The notes under the pieces were generated by a model that was not told the DNA's origin, searched no databases, and saw only the letters and a program-made list of their open reading frames with translations. From a virus: a stretch of DNA of 20,588 nt. The stretch lies in IMG/VR virus record IMGVR_UViG_3300042566_001608, positions 1 through 20,588 of that record; one strand, given 5' to 3'. The position numbers and the translations under genes are program-made. Below, one piece after another: positions 6,904 through 14,162 of the stretch (the stretch's first letter is position 1; each line of letters opens with the position of its first letter).

Positions 6904-6996
6904 TCAAGGCAGCGCGAGGATCACCAGGGCGAACCCGACGAAAGCCGCGCCCCAGCAGGCGGCTTCGACGGCGGCAGAAAGCAGATCGCGGAACAT
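6904..6996 (-). CDS. 30-residue single-span membrane peptide
   Basis: A short frame starts at the ATG at 6996 and ends with TGA at 6904. The peptide begins MFRDLLSAAVEAACWGAAF and continues into a hydrophobic run ending ILALP. That is one likely transmembrane helix (about residues 12-29) after a short charged start. It has a strong GGAGG site 7 bases upstream, which is what makes it credible despite its length. It sits directly downstream of the repressor gene on the same strand, a position where temperate phages often place small lysogeny or exclusion proteins. The function is unknown. The site can be sequestered by an upstream complementary segment (see the hairpin at 7001-7035). Confidence 0.5.
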   Translation of the reverse strand: MFRDLLSAAVEAACWGAAFVGFALVILALP

Positions 6997-7000
6997 ACTG

Positions 7001-7035
7001 AACCTCCAAACGGGCAGACACGCCCGCTGGAGGTT
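7001..7035 (-). promoter_or_regulatory. Leader hairpin that can sequester a ribosome binding site
   Basis: In minus-strand RNA, AACCTCCA (7035-7028) pairs with TGGAGGTT (7008-7001), and GCGGG-type bases 7026-7022 pair with 7015-7011, around a six-base loop. The 8+5 bp stem, with only a small internal loop, completely covers the GGAGG of the 30-aa ORF. The pairing is read directly from the sequence; translational control is inference. Confidence 0.55.
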
Positions 7036-7046
7036 CTAAGTCACGT

Positions 7047-7061
7047 TTGCGTCATATGCAA
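7047..7061. promoter_or_regulatory. 15-bp palindrome TTGCGTCATATGCAA, candidate operator
   Basis: This near-perfect dyad lies in the 83-base gap between the repressor stop and the 30-aa ORF. It matches TTGCGTCAGACGCAA at 903-917, TTGCGTACATTGCAA at 14815-14829 and the close variant at 7531-7545. A half-site TTGCGTCC follows at 7066. It may be an operator of one of the XRE regulators. Confidence 0.4.
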
Positions 7062-7079
7062 ACAGTTGCGTCCAGAGCG

Positions 7080-7475
7080 TTATGCCCGCGCCTCTGAAGC
7101 GCGCCCCAGCAGGGAGACGAGCTCGCCCGCCAGCGTCGCTGGCAGATCGAGGTGCAGCAGCACCCGGAGCCGCCCGCCTTCGCCCATCGCTAGGCTCGTC
7201 GTGCCGATCGGCGGCGCCGAGCTCGCGACGATTGGCGGCGGCGGCGTCTTGCCCCGCCGGTAGCCGACGCGCTGGGCGAACTCGTCCAGGCCCATGTCGA
7301 GCATCTGCGCCAGGTCACACGCCCGGCTGAATGGGAGGTCTTGGTTCTCGGTCCCCGAGAGGAAGCGCGACACGCTGGCCTCGCTCACGCCCCAGGATTT
7401 CGCCACATCGCGCTGCGAGTAGCCACGGGCCACGAGCGCGTCCTTGATCCACTCGGTCTTCGCCTTCACCACCAT
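7080..7475 (-). CDS. XRE-family repressor (CI/Cro-like)
   Basis: This 131-aa protein has an N-terminal helix-turn-helix of the lambda-repressor type at about residues 8-65: YSQRDVAKSWGVSEASVSRFLSG (19-41) is the HTH core, followed by LPFSRACDLAQMLDMGLDEFAQRVGY. A Pro-rich linker (PPPP near 77-81) leads to a short C-terminal region with no visible protease Ser/Lys dyad of LexA/CI type. It is therefore probably not cleaved by RecA. It is transcribed divergently from the early rightward operon across 249 bases, the classic position for the lysogeny repressor. The ATG at 7475 has only a purine-rich AAGAAAGAAAA ahead of it, suggesting modest translation. The gene ends with TAA at 7080. Confidence 0.85.
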   Translation of the reverse strand: MVVKAKTEWIKDALVARGYSQRDVAKSWGVSEASVSRFLSGTENQDLPFSRACDLAQMLDMGLDEFAQRVGYRRGKTPPPPIVASSAPPIGTTSLAMGEGGRLRVLLHLDLPATLAGELVSLLGRASEARA

Positions 7476-7724
7476 GCCGTTTTCTTTCTTCTTACCCGGC
7501 GCGTAGGCGCGCCGCGCTCACCGTAACCGATTGCGCTTGGCGCACCAACAGCGAACCAGCGCGCACACCACAAAAAACCATGCATTAACATTTGGCTAGA
7601 TAATGCCCCCCCCGTTAACTATTTCGTGATCGTCCAGTTTCCTATCCGTTTCAAACGACTACAGCCCGCGGGTGAGATGATCCCTTGGTTTGACGCGAGA
7701 TCACTTTGTGTTGAACGTAAACAC
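7476..7724. promoter_or_regulatory. Divergent control region between repressor and early operon
   Basis: This 249-base region contains no convincing gene. It holds a GGCGCG/CGCGCC dyad (7498-7513), TTGCGCTTGGCGCAC (7531-7545, one mismatch from a perfect TTGCG-N5-CGCAA dyad), an AT-rich segment with a possible rightward -10 element GATAAT (7599-7604), a run of eight C, and TTGACG (about 7690). Repressor operators and both divergent promoters should lie here. A GTG at 7626 opens a frame in phase with the next gene, but it has no ribosome binding site. Confidence 0.55.
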
Positions 7725-7961
7725 ATGCACAACACACAAGCACCCGCCACGACGCCGCTCCGCCGCACCATAGACGCGAAGGACGCGGCTGTATTCCTCG
7801 GCCTGCCGCTGCGGACGATCTACGACCTCTGCCGCAAGGACCGGCTGCCGCACATCAAGTTCGGCTCCCGCGTCCTGTTCCTGCCCGACGCGCTGGAGCA
7901 GCACCTCCGGGCGCAGATGCGCGGCGGCCACGCCGCCGCCCCGGTCGATCCGCTGTCCTGA
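7725..7961 (+). CDS. MerR/excisionase-type helix-turn-helix protein
   Basis: This 78-aa protein consists mainly of one HTH_17-type winged HTH: TIDAKDAAVFLGLPLRTIY (15-33), then LCRKDRLPHIKFGSRVLFLPDALEQHL (35-61), with the R-L-P-H-I-K-F-G wing typical of phage excisionases and similar small regulators. It may assist integrase in excision or act as the first early regulator. The start is uncertain: the ATG at 7725 lies just ahead of the domain but lacks a clear ribosome binding site, and in-frame GTG 7626 and ATG 7677 exist. Its TGA overlaps the ATG of the helicase gene by one base, so the two are coupled. Confidence 0.75.
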   Translation: MHNTQAPATTPLRRTIDAKDAAVFLGLPLRTIYDLCRKDRLPHIKFGSRVLFLPDALEQHLRAQMRGGHAAAPVDPLS

Positions 7962-9301
7962 TGCTGCGCCCCTGGCCTCATCAGCGGACTGCCCTGGGCG
8001 ACCTCCTGCTCGGCCACACCGCGCTGTGGTGGGAGCCGGGCGCCGGCAAGACGTTGCCTTTGGCCCTGGCCGGCGCGGAGGCGGGCGGCCGGCAACTGTG
8101 GATCACGCTGGGGATGCTGCGCGAGCAGGCGGCCCGTGACATCCAGGCGGCCCGCGGCCGTTGCTCGGTGCAGATCATCCGCTCGCAGTCGGACACGATC
8201 GATCCCGACGCCGATGTCGTCATCGTCTCCTACGACCTGATCCGCAGCGCGCCCATCTGGCGCCAGGCCTTCGGGCTGCGCTGGTCGAGCATGGTGTGCG
8301 ACGAGGCCCACGCGCTGAAGGAGGGCCGCAGCCTCCGCACCCGCGCGATCTACGGCGCGACGCGGGAGAGCCAGGGGGCGCTCTGGCGGAAGGCCGATCG
8401 GGTGTGGCTCGCTACCGGCACGCCGATGGTGAACCACCCCGGCGACCTCTACCCCCACATCAGCCGCCTCTGGCCGCATCTGTTGCCTGGGCCGGGCCGC
8501 AAGCAGGACTGGATCGACACCTACTGCGTCACGCGCCGCACCCAGTTCGGCCTCCAGATCGTCGGCGGCCGGAACCTCCCCGAGCTCCAGGGGCTGCTGA
8601 AGCGCTGCGGCACGGTCGTGCGGTTGGAGGATGTCGCGCGGGATCTCCCCGCTATGACGGTGGATGAGGTGCCGGTCGAGATCGACGCAGCGCACCGCGC
8701 CGACCTGGCGGCGGCCATGACGGAGGAGCAGCGGCGCGAGCTCGTCGGCCTGCTGGCGGCGATCGACGGCGGCAGCGCGAAGGCCGAAGCCGCCCTCCAG
8801 GGCCTGCTGCTGCCGCTCGCCACCGCCCGGCGCGTCCTGGCGCTCGCGAAGGCGAAGCCGGTGGCGGCCCGCGTTGCGGCCGAGATCGAGGGCGGCCTCG
8901 ACCGGGTGGTGGTGTTCGGCCAGCACGTCGAGGCGCTCGGCGTCGCGGCGGCCGAGCTCCAGAAGCACGGCGTCGGCCTGCTGCTGGGCAGCACGCCGCC
9001 GGAGAAGCGCCAGGCGCTGATCGACGGCTTCGTCGCCGGGCGCCTCAAGGCCCTGGTCGCGAATGTAACCGTTGCGGGTACTGGACTGAACCTCCAGGCG
9101 TGCCGTAGGATTGTGTTCCTCGACAGCACATGGACACCAGCAGCCAACACGCAGGCTATTCGGCGCTGCCATCGGGCCGGTCAGCGCCGCTCTGTTCACG
9201 TTTCGTTCGTAGGCGTGGCAGGATCTGTGGACGAGCAAGTGCAGCGCACGCTCGCCCGCAAGGCGGCCCTAGTTGACGCTCTTATGGGAGGGGCAGAGTG
9301 A
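7961..9301 (+). CDS. SNF2/DEAD-like phage helicase
   Basis: This 446-aa superfamily 2 ATPase is compact, as phage SNF2-type helicases are. It shows HQRTAL (Q-motif-like, 7-12), Walker A EPGAGKT (25-31), VIVSYDLI (87-94), the DEAH box CDEAHALK (113-120), motif III ATGTPM (151-156), motif V VAGTGLNLQ (371-379) and motif VI QAIRRCHRAGQRR (398-410). These are the full set for ATP-driven DNA translocation or remodelling. The RRCHRAGQ form of motif VI is characteristic of SNF2 relatives. Start and stop overlap both neighbours (TGATG before, GTGA after). It lies with the nuclease, ssDNA-binding protein and polymerase genes, so a role in replication or recombination is likely. Confidence 0.88.
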   Translation: MLRPWPHQRTALGDLLLGHTALWWEPGAGKTLPLALAGAEAGGRQLWITLGMLREQAARDIQAARGRCSVQIIRSQSDTIDPDADVVIVSYDLIRSAPIWRQAFGLRWSSMVCDEAHALKEGRSLRTRAIYGATRESQGALWRKADRVWLATGTPMVNHPGDLYPHISRLWPHLLPGPGRKQDWIDTYCVTRRTQFGLQIVGGRNLPELQGLLKRCGTVVRLEDVARDLPAMTVDEVPVEIDAAHRADLAAAMTEEQRRELVGLLAAIDGGSAKAEAALQGLLLPLATARRVLALAKAKPVAARVAAEIEGGLDRVVVFGQHVEALGVAAAELQKHGVGLLLGSTPPEKRQALIDGFVAGRLKALVANVTVAGTGLNLQACRRIVFLDSTWTPAANTQAIRRCHRAGQRRSVHVSFVGVAGSVDEQVQRTLARKAALVDALMGGAE

Positions 9302-9711
9302 TCGAAGTACATTTGAAGGTAGAGACGCTGGCCGAATTGTCGGCCGAGCTCCAGCGCGTACTGGGCCCGCTGCTGGTGGCGCAGGGCGTGACGCTGCCGG
9401 AGGCCCCGAAGCGCGGGCGCCCGCGGAAGGATGCGAGCGCCACGGCGGAGCAGCCCCCGGCCGCTGAAGAGGCCCCGGCGGCGGAGGAGGCCCCATCTCC
9501 CGAGCCGGAGGCGGAGAAGCCGCTGACGCTGGAGGAGATGCGGGCGTTGCTGGCGCGCTTCCAGGCCGCCCACCCGCGCCAGGTGGCAGCCGTGCTCGAC
9601 CTCATGCGTCAGCACGGCGGCGCCTCGCGTCTGTCGGATTGCCCCGCCGAGACGTGGCCGGCGATCGCCGCCGGGGCGGAGCTCTATCTGGCGCAGGGCG
9701 TGGCGGCATGA
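9298..9711 (+). CDS. Phage protein with AT-hook-like basic motif
   Basis: This 137-aa protein starts with GTG at 9298, overlapping the helicase stop by four bases, with a GGGAGGGG site. A helical N-terminus (1-33) is followed by RGRPRK (39-44), which matches the core of AT-hook minor-groove binders, then an Ala/Glu/Pro-rich flexible stretch (48-75) containing a repeated A-A-E-E-A-P unit, and a C-terminal helical domain (76-137; LEEMRALLARFQAAHPRQVAAVLDLMRQHGG). The C-terminal part resembles small phage replication-cluster proteins of unknown role. DNA binding is inferred from the hook only. Confidence 0.72.
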   Translation: MIEVHLKVETLAELSAELQRVLGPLLVAQGVTLPEAPKRGRPRKDASATAEQPPAAEEAPAAEEAPSPEPEAEKPLTLEEMRALLARFQAAHPRQVAAVLDLMRQHGGASRLSDCPAETWPAIAAGAELYLAQGVAA

Positions 9712-9899
9712 GGGACGACACACCCGCCTTCGACAGCCTGCGCGAGGCGTTCGGCCAGTTCTTGCGCGACTGCACGATGATGAACGTCTCGGAGATCCGC
9801 GTGGAGACGCTGGAGCGGCTGCTCGACCACGGTCGCGGGGCCGACACGCTGGCCCTCGCGCTGGCCGAGCGGCGCCGCCAGGAGCCGGTCAATGGCTGA
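9708..9899 (+). CDS. Small phage protein, 63 aa
   Basis: The ATG at 9708 overlaps the preceding TGA (ATGA), and the stop overlaps the next gene's start by eight bases. The sequence, beginning MRDDTPAFDSLREAFGQF, is acidic and mostly helical, with repeated Leu spacing in the second half (VETLERLLDHGRGADTLALAL). No family is recognised. The overlaps at both ends and matched codon use make it a real member of the operon. Confidence 0.65.
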   Translation: MRDDTPAFDSLREAFGQFLRDCTMMNVSEIRVETLERLLDHGRGADTLALALAERRRQEPVNG

Positions 9900-11052
9900 C
9901 GCCCCGAACGGGCCGATCGGCCCCAGCGGCCACAGCATCGTCGGCATGAGCACGCTGGAGCGGCGTCTCGGCTGCCCAGGCTCGGCGCATGCAGAGGCGC
10001 CGCTGCCGAACCGCACCACCGAAGCCGCCGAGCGCGGCACGGCGCTGCACGAGGCCGCAGCGCGGGCTCTCATCGGCAACCTCTCGGCCGGCGAGGTCTG
10101 GGAGGAGGACGAGGAGGGGGCGCAGATCATCGACGCGTACCTCCAGGCGGTGCGCGAGACGCATCAGCGTCTGGGCGGGCTGCTGCTCATCGAGCACGCC
10201 TTCCGCCTCGACCATCTCCACCCGGATCTCTGGGGCACGGCCGACGCGGTGGTCGTCGCGCCGCCGGCCATCGCGGTGCTCGACCTCAAGAGCGGGCGCG
10301 GCACCCGCGTGGATGTTCGGCGGCGTGACGGCAAGCCGAACCTTCAGCTTGCGGGCTACGGCCTCGGCGCGCTGACCGCCGCCCCGCAGGGTGCGATCAT
10401 CGAGCGGCTCGAGCTCCATGTGGTGCAGCCCCTGGCGGGCGGCCACACGCAGACCGAGCTCGACGCGGGCGAGATCATCGAGATCGCGGCCGACATCCAA
10501 GAGCTCGTCCGCGCCGCGATGGAGCCCGACGCACCGCGCCGGCCGGGCGATCACTGCAAGTTCTGCCGGGCGGCCGGGTCGTGCCCCGCGCTGCGCGGCC
10601 ACGCCCTGGATGCGGCGAAGGCGGATTTCGATGAGACGCCTGACATCATCGACTGCGCCGACCCGGCCGGCATGACGCCGGAGGAGATCGCCGCCGCGCT
10701 GGCGGAGGCGGATGTGCTGGAGCTCTGGGTCAGCCGCCTGCGCGAGCACGCGAAGGCGGAGGCCGAGCGCGGCCGGGTGCCCCCCGGCTTCAAGCTGGTG
10801 CAGCGCCGCGGCATCCGGAAGTGGATCGACGCGGCCAGCACCGCGAAGGCCCTGACAGCCCACGGGCTGAACGACATCTGGACCGAGCCTGCGTTGCAGA
10901 GCCCGGCGCAGATCGAGAAGGCGATCAAGCGGGCGAAGCTCGCGATCAACATCTCGGAGATGACCACCTCCACCAGCCCCGGCCTCGCGCTGGTGGCTGA
11001 CACAGATCCGCGGCAGGGCATCCAAGCCGGCCCCGCTGCTGACTTTTCGTGA
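9892..11052 (+). CDS. DUF2800 RecB-like nuclease with Cys cluster
   Basis: This 386-aa protein is a PD-(D/E)XK-type exonuclease of the DUF2800 group. Seen in order: C28 in RLGCPGS, H53 in GTALHEAA, D118 in WGTADAVV, the D131-L-K133 signature in VLDLKSG, and QLAGYGLGAL (152-161, the conserved Q/Y helix). C222-X2-C225-X5-C231 lies in DHCKFCRAAGSC. One distant N-terminal Cys plus three C-terminal Cys is the pattern of 4Fe-4S-bound nucleases such as Cas4 and AddB. The gene is directly followed by a DUF2815 ssDNA-binding gene, the usual pairing, and together they probably act in recombination. Its start overlaps the preceding gene by eight bases. Confidence 0.85.
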   Translation: MADAPNGPIGPSGHSIVGMSTLERRLGCPGSAHAEAPLPNRTTEAAERGTALHEAAARALIGNLSAGEVWEEDEEGAQIIDAYLQAVRETHQRLGGLLLIEHAFRLDHLHPDLWGTADAVVVAPPAIAVLDLKSGRGTRVDVRRRDGKPNLQLAGYGLGALTAAPQGAIIERLELHVVQPLAGGHTQTELDAGEIIEIAADIQELVRAAMEPDAPRRPGDHCKFCRAAGSCPALRGHALDAAKADFDETPDIIDCADPAGMTPEEIAAALAEADVLELWVSRLREHAKAEAERGRVPPGFKLVQRRGIRKWIDAASTAKALTAHGLNDIWTEPALQSPAQIEKAIKRAKLAINISEMTTSTSPGLALVADTDPRQGIQAGPAADFS

Positions 11053-11081
11053 CCAACGGCTTGCGTGAAAGACACAAACAG

Positions 11082-11630
11082 ATGAGCCAGACGAAACAGC
11101 GCGCCCGCATTGTGGTCGGCCCCGGCCGGCTGTCGTTCCCGTTCCTGCTGGAGCCGCAGGCCACCGAGAACGGCGACAAGTACAGCGTCACCCTGCTGCT
11201 GCCCCCCGGCTACGACACGAAGCCGCTGCTGGCGGCCTTGAACGATTGCGCGCGGGAGGCCTGGGGGCCGGATAAGGCCAAGTGGCCGAAGAAGGCCCGC
11301 ATGCCGGAGGACGTGATCCGCGACGCAAGCGAGAAGAGCCTGTCGGGTTATGACGAGGGCTGGAAGTTCATCTCGGCCAGCAGCAAGGCGAAGCCCGGCA
11401 TCGTGGACGCCAACAAGGACGAGGTGCATGACCCCGACGCGGTCTATGCCGGCCGCTGGGGCCGTATCAACGTCACGCCCTACACCTACGCAGCCAAGGG
11501 CAACGTCGGCATCTCGTTCGGGCTGAACAGCGTGCAGATCCTCAAGAACGACACGCCGTTCGGTGGCCGCGGCAACGCGAAGAACGATTTCGACGCCTGG
11601 GCGGAGGACATGGAAGACGCCCCCTTCTGA
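11082..11630 (+). CDS. DUF2815 single-stranded DNA-binding protein
   Basis: This 182-aa protein has the DUF2815/gp2.5-like OB-fold layout: [17 protein letters not shown] (9-25) at the N-terminus, then a beta-rich core with [11 protein letters not shown] and [13 protein letters not shown], and an acidic C-terminal tip ending E-D-M-E-D-A-P-F. That tip resembles the D-D-I-P-F tip by which bacterial SSB recruits partners. It binds ssDNA during replication and recombination. The ATG at 11082 matches the expected family start but lacks a clear ribosome binding site. A GTG at 11049, which overlaps the nuclease stop as GTGA, would add 11 residues and give translational coupling. Both are possible. 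Confidence 0.82.
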   Translation: MSQTKQRARIVVGPGRLSFPFLLEPQATENGDKYSVTLLLPPGYDTKPLLAALNDCAREAWGPDKAKWPKKARMPEDVIRDASEKSLSGYDEGWKFISASSKAKPGIVDANKDEVHDPDAVYAGRWGRINVTPYTYAAKGNVGISFGLNSVQILKNDTPFGGRGNAKNDFDAWAEDMEDAPF

Positions 11631-11638
11631 TCCTCGAC

Positions 11639-11673
11639 GCGGCGGGCGTATTGCGCCCGCCGCCTTGCGTTTT
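11639..11673 (+). terminator. Probable intrinsic terminator after the ssDNA-binding protein gene
   Basis: A perfect 10-bp GC stem (11639-11648 with 11654-11663) has a 5-base loop and is followed six bases later by TTTT (11670-11673). It begins eight bases after the DUF2815 stop. The T-run is short, so termination may be partial, leaving reduced readthrough into the HNH and polymerase genes. A 17-base dyad, TTGCG-N7-CGCAA (11665-11681), overlaps its tail. Confidence 0.6.
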
Positions 11674-11701
11674 CAGCGCAACAGCTTTCGTGGAAAACCG
11701 T

Positions 11702-12160
11702 ATGGAAGAGTGGCGTCCGGTGCCGAGCGCACCAGGGTATCTGGTCAGCAACCAAGGGCGGGTGCGCGGCCCCCGTGGGTGGCTGCTGAAGCCTGCCCCC
11801 AAGCGTGGGGGCCACCTTCAAGTCGTCTGCCGTCCTGGTGGGAGCAGATGCGTCCACAGTTTGGTGCTTGAGGCGTTCGTCGGGCCGCGGCCGGAAAAGC
11901 ACGAGGCCCGGCATCTAAATGGCGACCCAACCGACAACAGGGTCGAGAACCTCCGTTGGGGGACGCGCAGTCAGAACAGGCGCGACCGTAAGCACCACCG
12001 CCCCGAACGAGGACGGCTCAGTGCGCTGCAAGTGGCCGACATAAGGGCAGCGCTTCAATCTGGGGAGTTTGGCGTGGGTGCGGGGCTTGCCCGGCGCTAT
12101 GGCGTGAGCCAGGCCACCATCAGCGCGATCAAGGCCCGCCGGAACCACGCCGATGTCTGA
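11702..12160 (+). CDS. Free-standing HNH homing endonuclease with NUMOD4
   Basis: This 152-aa protein starts with the NUMOD4 DNA-binding motif [21 protein letters not shown] (2-22). It then has an HNH_3-type core: [14 protein letters not shown] (51-64) and [18 protein letters not shown] (71-88), supplying the conserved His and Asn residues. The C-terminus (about 106-148) forms a helix-turn-helix, [19 protein letters not shown], likely for target recognition. It cuts DNA, usually to spread itself into sites lacking the gene. It lies between the ssDNA-binding protein and the polymerase, overlaps the polymerase start by eight bases, and follows a likely terminator. The ATG at 11702 has a weak site. 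The catalytic core looks complete. Confidence 0.85.
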   Translation: MEEWRPVPSAPGYLVSNQGRVRGPRGWLLKPAPKRGGHLQVVCRPGGSRCVHSLVLEAFVGPRPEKHEARHLNGDPTDNRVENLRWGTRSQNRRDRKHHRPERGRLSALQVADIRAALQSGEFGVGAGLARRYGVSQATISAIKARRNHADV

Positions 12161-14162
12161 GCGCCGCCTGGTATGGGACAGCGAAACGCGCTCACTAGCC
12201 GACATCCGGAAGGTCGGCGTGTACCGCTACGCCGAGCACCCGAGCACGGCGCACATCCTGTCCCGCTTCCGGCTGGACGACGCGCGCCAGGTCGAGGTGC
12301 GCTTCGGCGATCCGCTGCCGATCGAGATCCGCGACGCGCTGGAAGACCCCGCCGTCCGCATCGTCGCCCACAACGCCACCTTCGAACGGCTGCTGCTCCG
12401 CAACGTGCTGGCGCCGCGCCACGGCTGGCCCGATGTCTCGCGCGACCTGACGCGCTGGCACTGCACGATGGCACGCGCTCGCGCGAGCGGGTTGCCCGGC
12501 TCCCTGGAGGGCGCGCTCGCGGGCCTCGGCCTGCCTGTCCAGAAGGACAAGGAGGGCCACAGCCTGATGCTCCGCATGTGCCGCCCGCGGCGGCTGGAGG
12601 CGGATGGCACGCCGGTCTGGTGGGAGGACGAGCCCCGCCTGGCGCGCCTGGCGGAATACTGCGGCGTCGATGTGGACGGCACCCGCGTGCTCGATCGGCG
12701 CCTGCCGCCGCTGGCGGAGGGCGAGCACGAGATCTGGGCCGCGACAGAGGAGATCAACGACCGCGGCGTCCGCTTCGATCTCGGCTTCGTGGCGGCGGGC
12801 CGGCGCGTGGCCGAAGACGCCCGCAAGGATCTCGACCGGAAGATGCACGCGGCCACCTTCGGTGCGGTGCGGGCGGCGTCCAACGTGGGCGCGCTGAAGG
12901 AATGGCTGCTGAAGCAGGGCGTCGAGATCGCCCCTCCGGCGGAGGAAGACGCGGCGGAGGGCGAGGACGATGACGCCGAGCCCGAGCTCCGCCGCGCCGA
13001 TGTCGCGCGCCTGCTGAACACCGCGCCGCGGGGGCCGGTTCGCGACGCCCTGACCATCCGCCTGGAGGCGGCGAAGAGCTCGGTGAAGAAGCTGGACAGC
13101 ATCGCGGCGCGCTCCGACGCCCGCGGCTACGTCCAGGGGCTGCTCGGGTATCATGGGGCGAGCACGGGCCGGTACACCGCGACCGGCGGCGTGCAGATCC
13201 AGAACTTTCCGCGCGAGACGGTGAACGATTGGGACGCGGCGCGCGGGGCGCTCGATCTCGGGGCGCCGACCGTCGATGCGCTCTATGGGCCGCCGCTCGA
13301 TGTCGTCAGCAAGATGCTGCGCGGCTCGATCATGCCGAGCCCTGGCTGCGAGCTCATCTCCGCCGACTACGCCGCCGTCGAACTCCGCGGCGTGGCCTGG
13401 CTCGCCGGCCAGGACGACCTTGTCGAGGATCTGCGGGCGGGCGCGAAGATCTACGAGCAGATGGCTGCGAAGGTGTTCGGCCAGAAGCCGGAGGAGATCG
13501 GCAAGGAGAGCCGCGAGCGCTGGGTGGGCAAGCAAGTGGTGCTCGGCAGCGGCTACCAGATGGGCGCGACGAAGTTCGAAGCGATGTGCGCCGCTCTCGG
13601 GAAGCCGGTGGAGACGGAGCTCGCCGAGCGCGCGATCCGCACCTACCGGTATGAGTACCCGCGCGTCCCAGACCTCTGGTACGAGATGGACGACGCCGCG
13701 CGTGCGGCTGTCCTCAACGACGGCAAGCGGGTGGACGCGGCCGGCGGGCGCATCGCCTTTCGCCGCGACGGCGACATGCTGCGGATGCGCCTGCCGAGCG
13801 GCCGATACCTCCGCTACCGGCGGCCGGAGGTCGAGCGCGACGAGAAGTTCGGCCGCGACGGCGTCACCTACTGGGGCGTCGATAGCCGCACCCGGCGCTG
13901 GTCGAAGATCCGCATGTTCGGCGGCCGGTGGGCCGAGAACGCGGTGCAGGCGCTCTGCCGCGACCTGATGATCCTCGGCATGCAGCGCCTGCGCGCCGCC
14001 GGCTACACGATCATCACCACCGTCCACGATGAGATCGTGGTCGAGAAGCCGATCGGGCAGGGCGACGTGGACGAGGTCGTCCGTCTCATGTGCGAACTCC
14101 CCGACTGGGCCGCCGGCTTCCCCCTCTCGGCGGAGGGCTGGAAGGGGGAGCGCTACGGATGA
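12153..14162 (+). CDS. Family A DNA polymerase with 3'-5' exonuclease
   Basis: This 669-aa replicative polymerase of the phage PolA type lacks a 5' nuclease domain. The exonuclease domain (1-190) shows Exo I D9-S-E11, Exo II H-N74-A-T-F-E78 and Exo III Y169-C-G-V-D173; the Exo II acid is Glu, where bacterial Pol I has Asp. The polymerase domain (about 310-669) has motif [10 protein letters not shown] with D405, motif B around K460-x6-GYQMG, and motif C TTVHDE (622-627). An acidic Glu/Asp insert (263-277) separates the two domains. It overlaps the HNH gene by eight bases and the next gene by four. No T7-like thioredoxin-binding loop is evident. It is very probably the main replicase, with the primase-helicase on the opposite strand. 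Confidence 0.93.
   Translation: MSERRLVWDSETRSLADIRKVGVYRYAEHPSTAHILSRFRLDDARQVEVRFGDPLPIEIRDALEDPAVRIVAHNATFERLLLRNVLAPRHGWPDVSRDLTRWHCTMARARASGLPGSLEGALAGLGLPVQKDKEGHSLMLRMCRPRRLEADGTPVWWEDEPRLARLAEYCGVDVDGTRVLDRRLPPLAEGEHEIWAATEEINDRGVRFDLGFVAAGRRVAEDARKDLDRKMHAATFGAVRAASNVGALKEWLLKQGVEIAPPAEEDAAEGEDDDAEPELRRADVARLLNTAPRGPVRDALTIRLEAAKSSVKKLDSIAARSDARGYVQGLLGYHGASTGRYTATGGVQIQNFPRETVNDWDAARGALDLGAPTVDALYGPPLDVVSKMLRGSIMPSPGCELISADYAAVELRGVAWLAGQDDLVEDLRAGAKIYEQMAAKVFGQKPEEIGKESRERWVGKQVVLGSGYQMGATKFEAMCAALGKPVETELAERAIRTYRYEYPRVPDLWYEMDDAARAAVLNDGKRVDAAGGRIAFRRDGDMLRMRLPSGRYLRYRRPEVERDEKFGRDGVTYWGVDSRTRRWSKIRMFGGRWAENAVQALCRDLMILGMQRLRAAGYTIITTVHDEIVVEKPIGQGDVDEVVRLMCELPDWAAGFPLSAEGWKGERYG

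Noticed and set aside
9466-9520. Repeated Ala/Glu/Pro codons in the AT-hook-like protein, considered as a functional repeat
   Set aside because: Only a short imperfect repetition in a flexible linker; no structured repeat or DNA-level array.
4244-11077. Shared GGCTTGCG-N6-ACACAA string at 4244-4263 (minus) and 11058-11077 (plus)
   Set aside because: With 14 fixed positions chosen after the fact, one such pair is about what chance allows in a 20-kb window; only two copies exist and their contexts differ.
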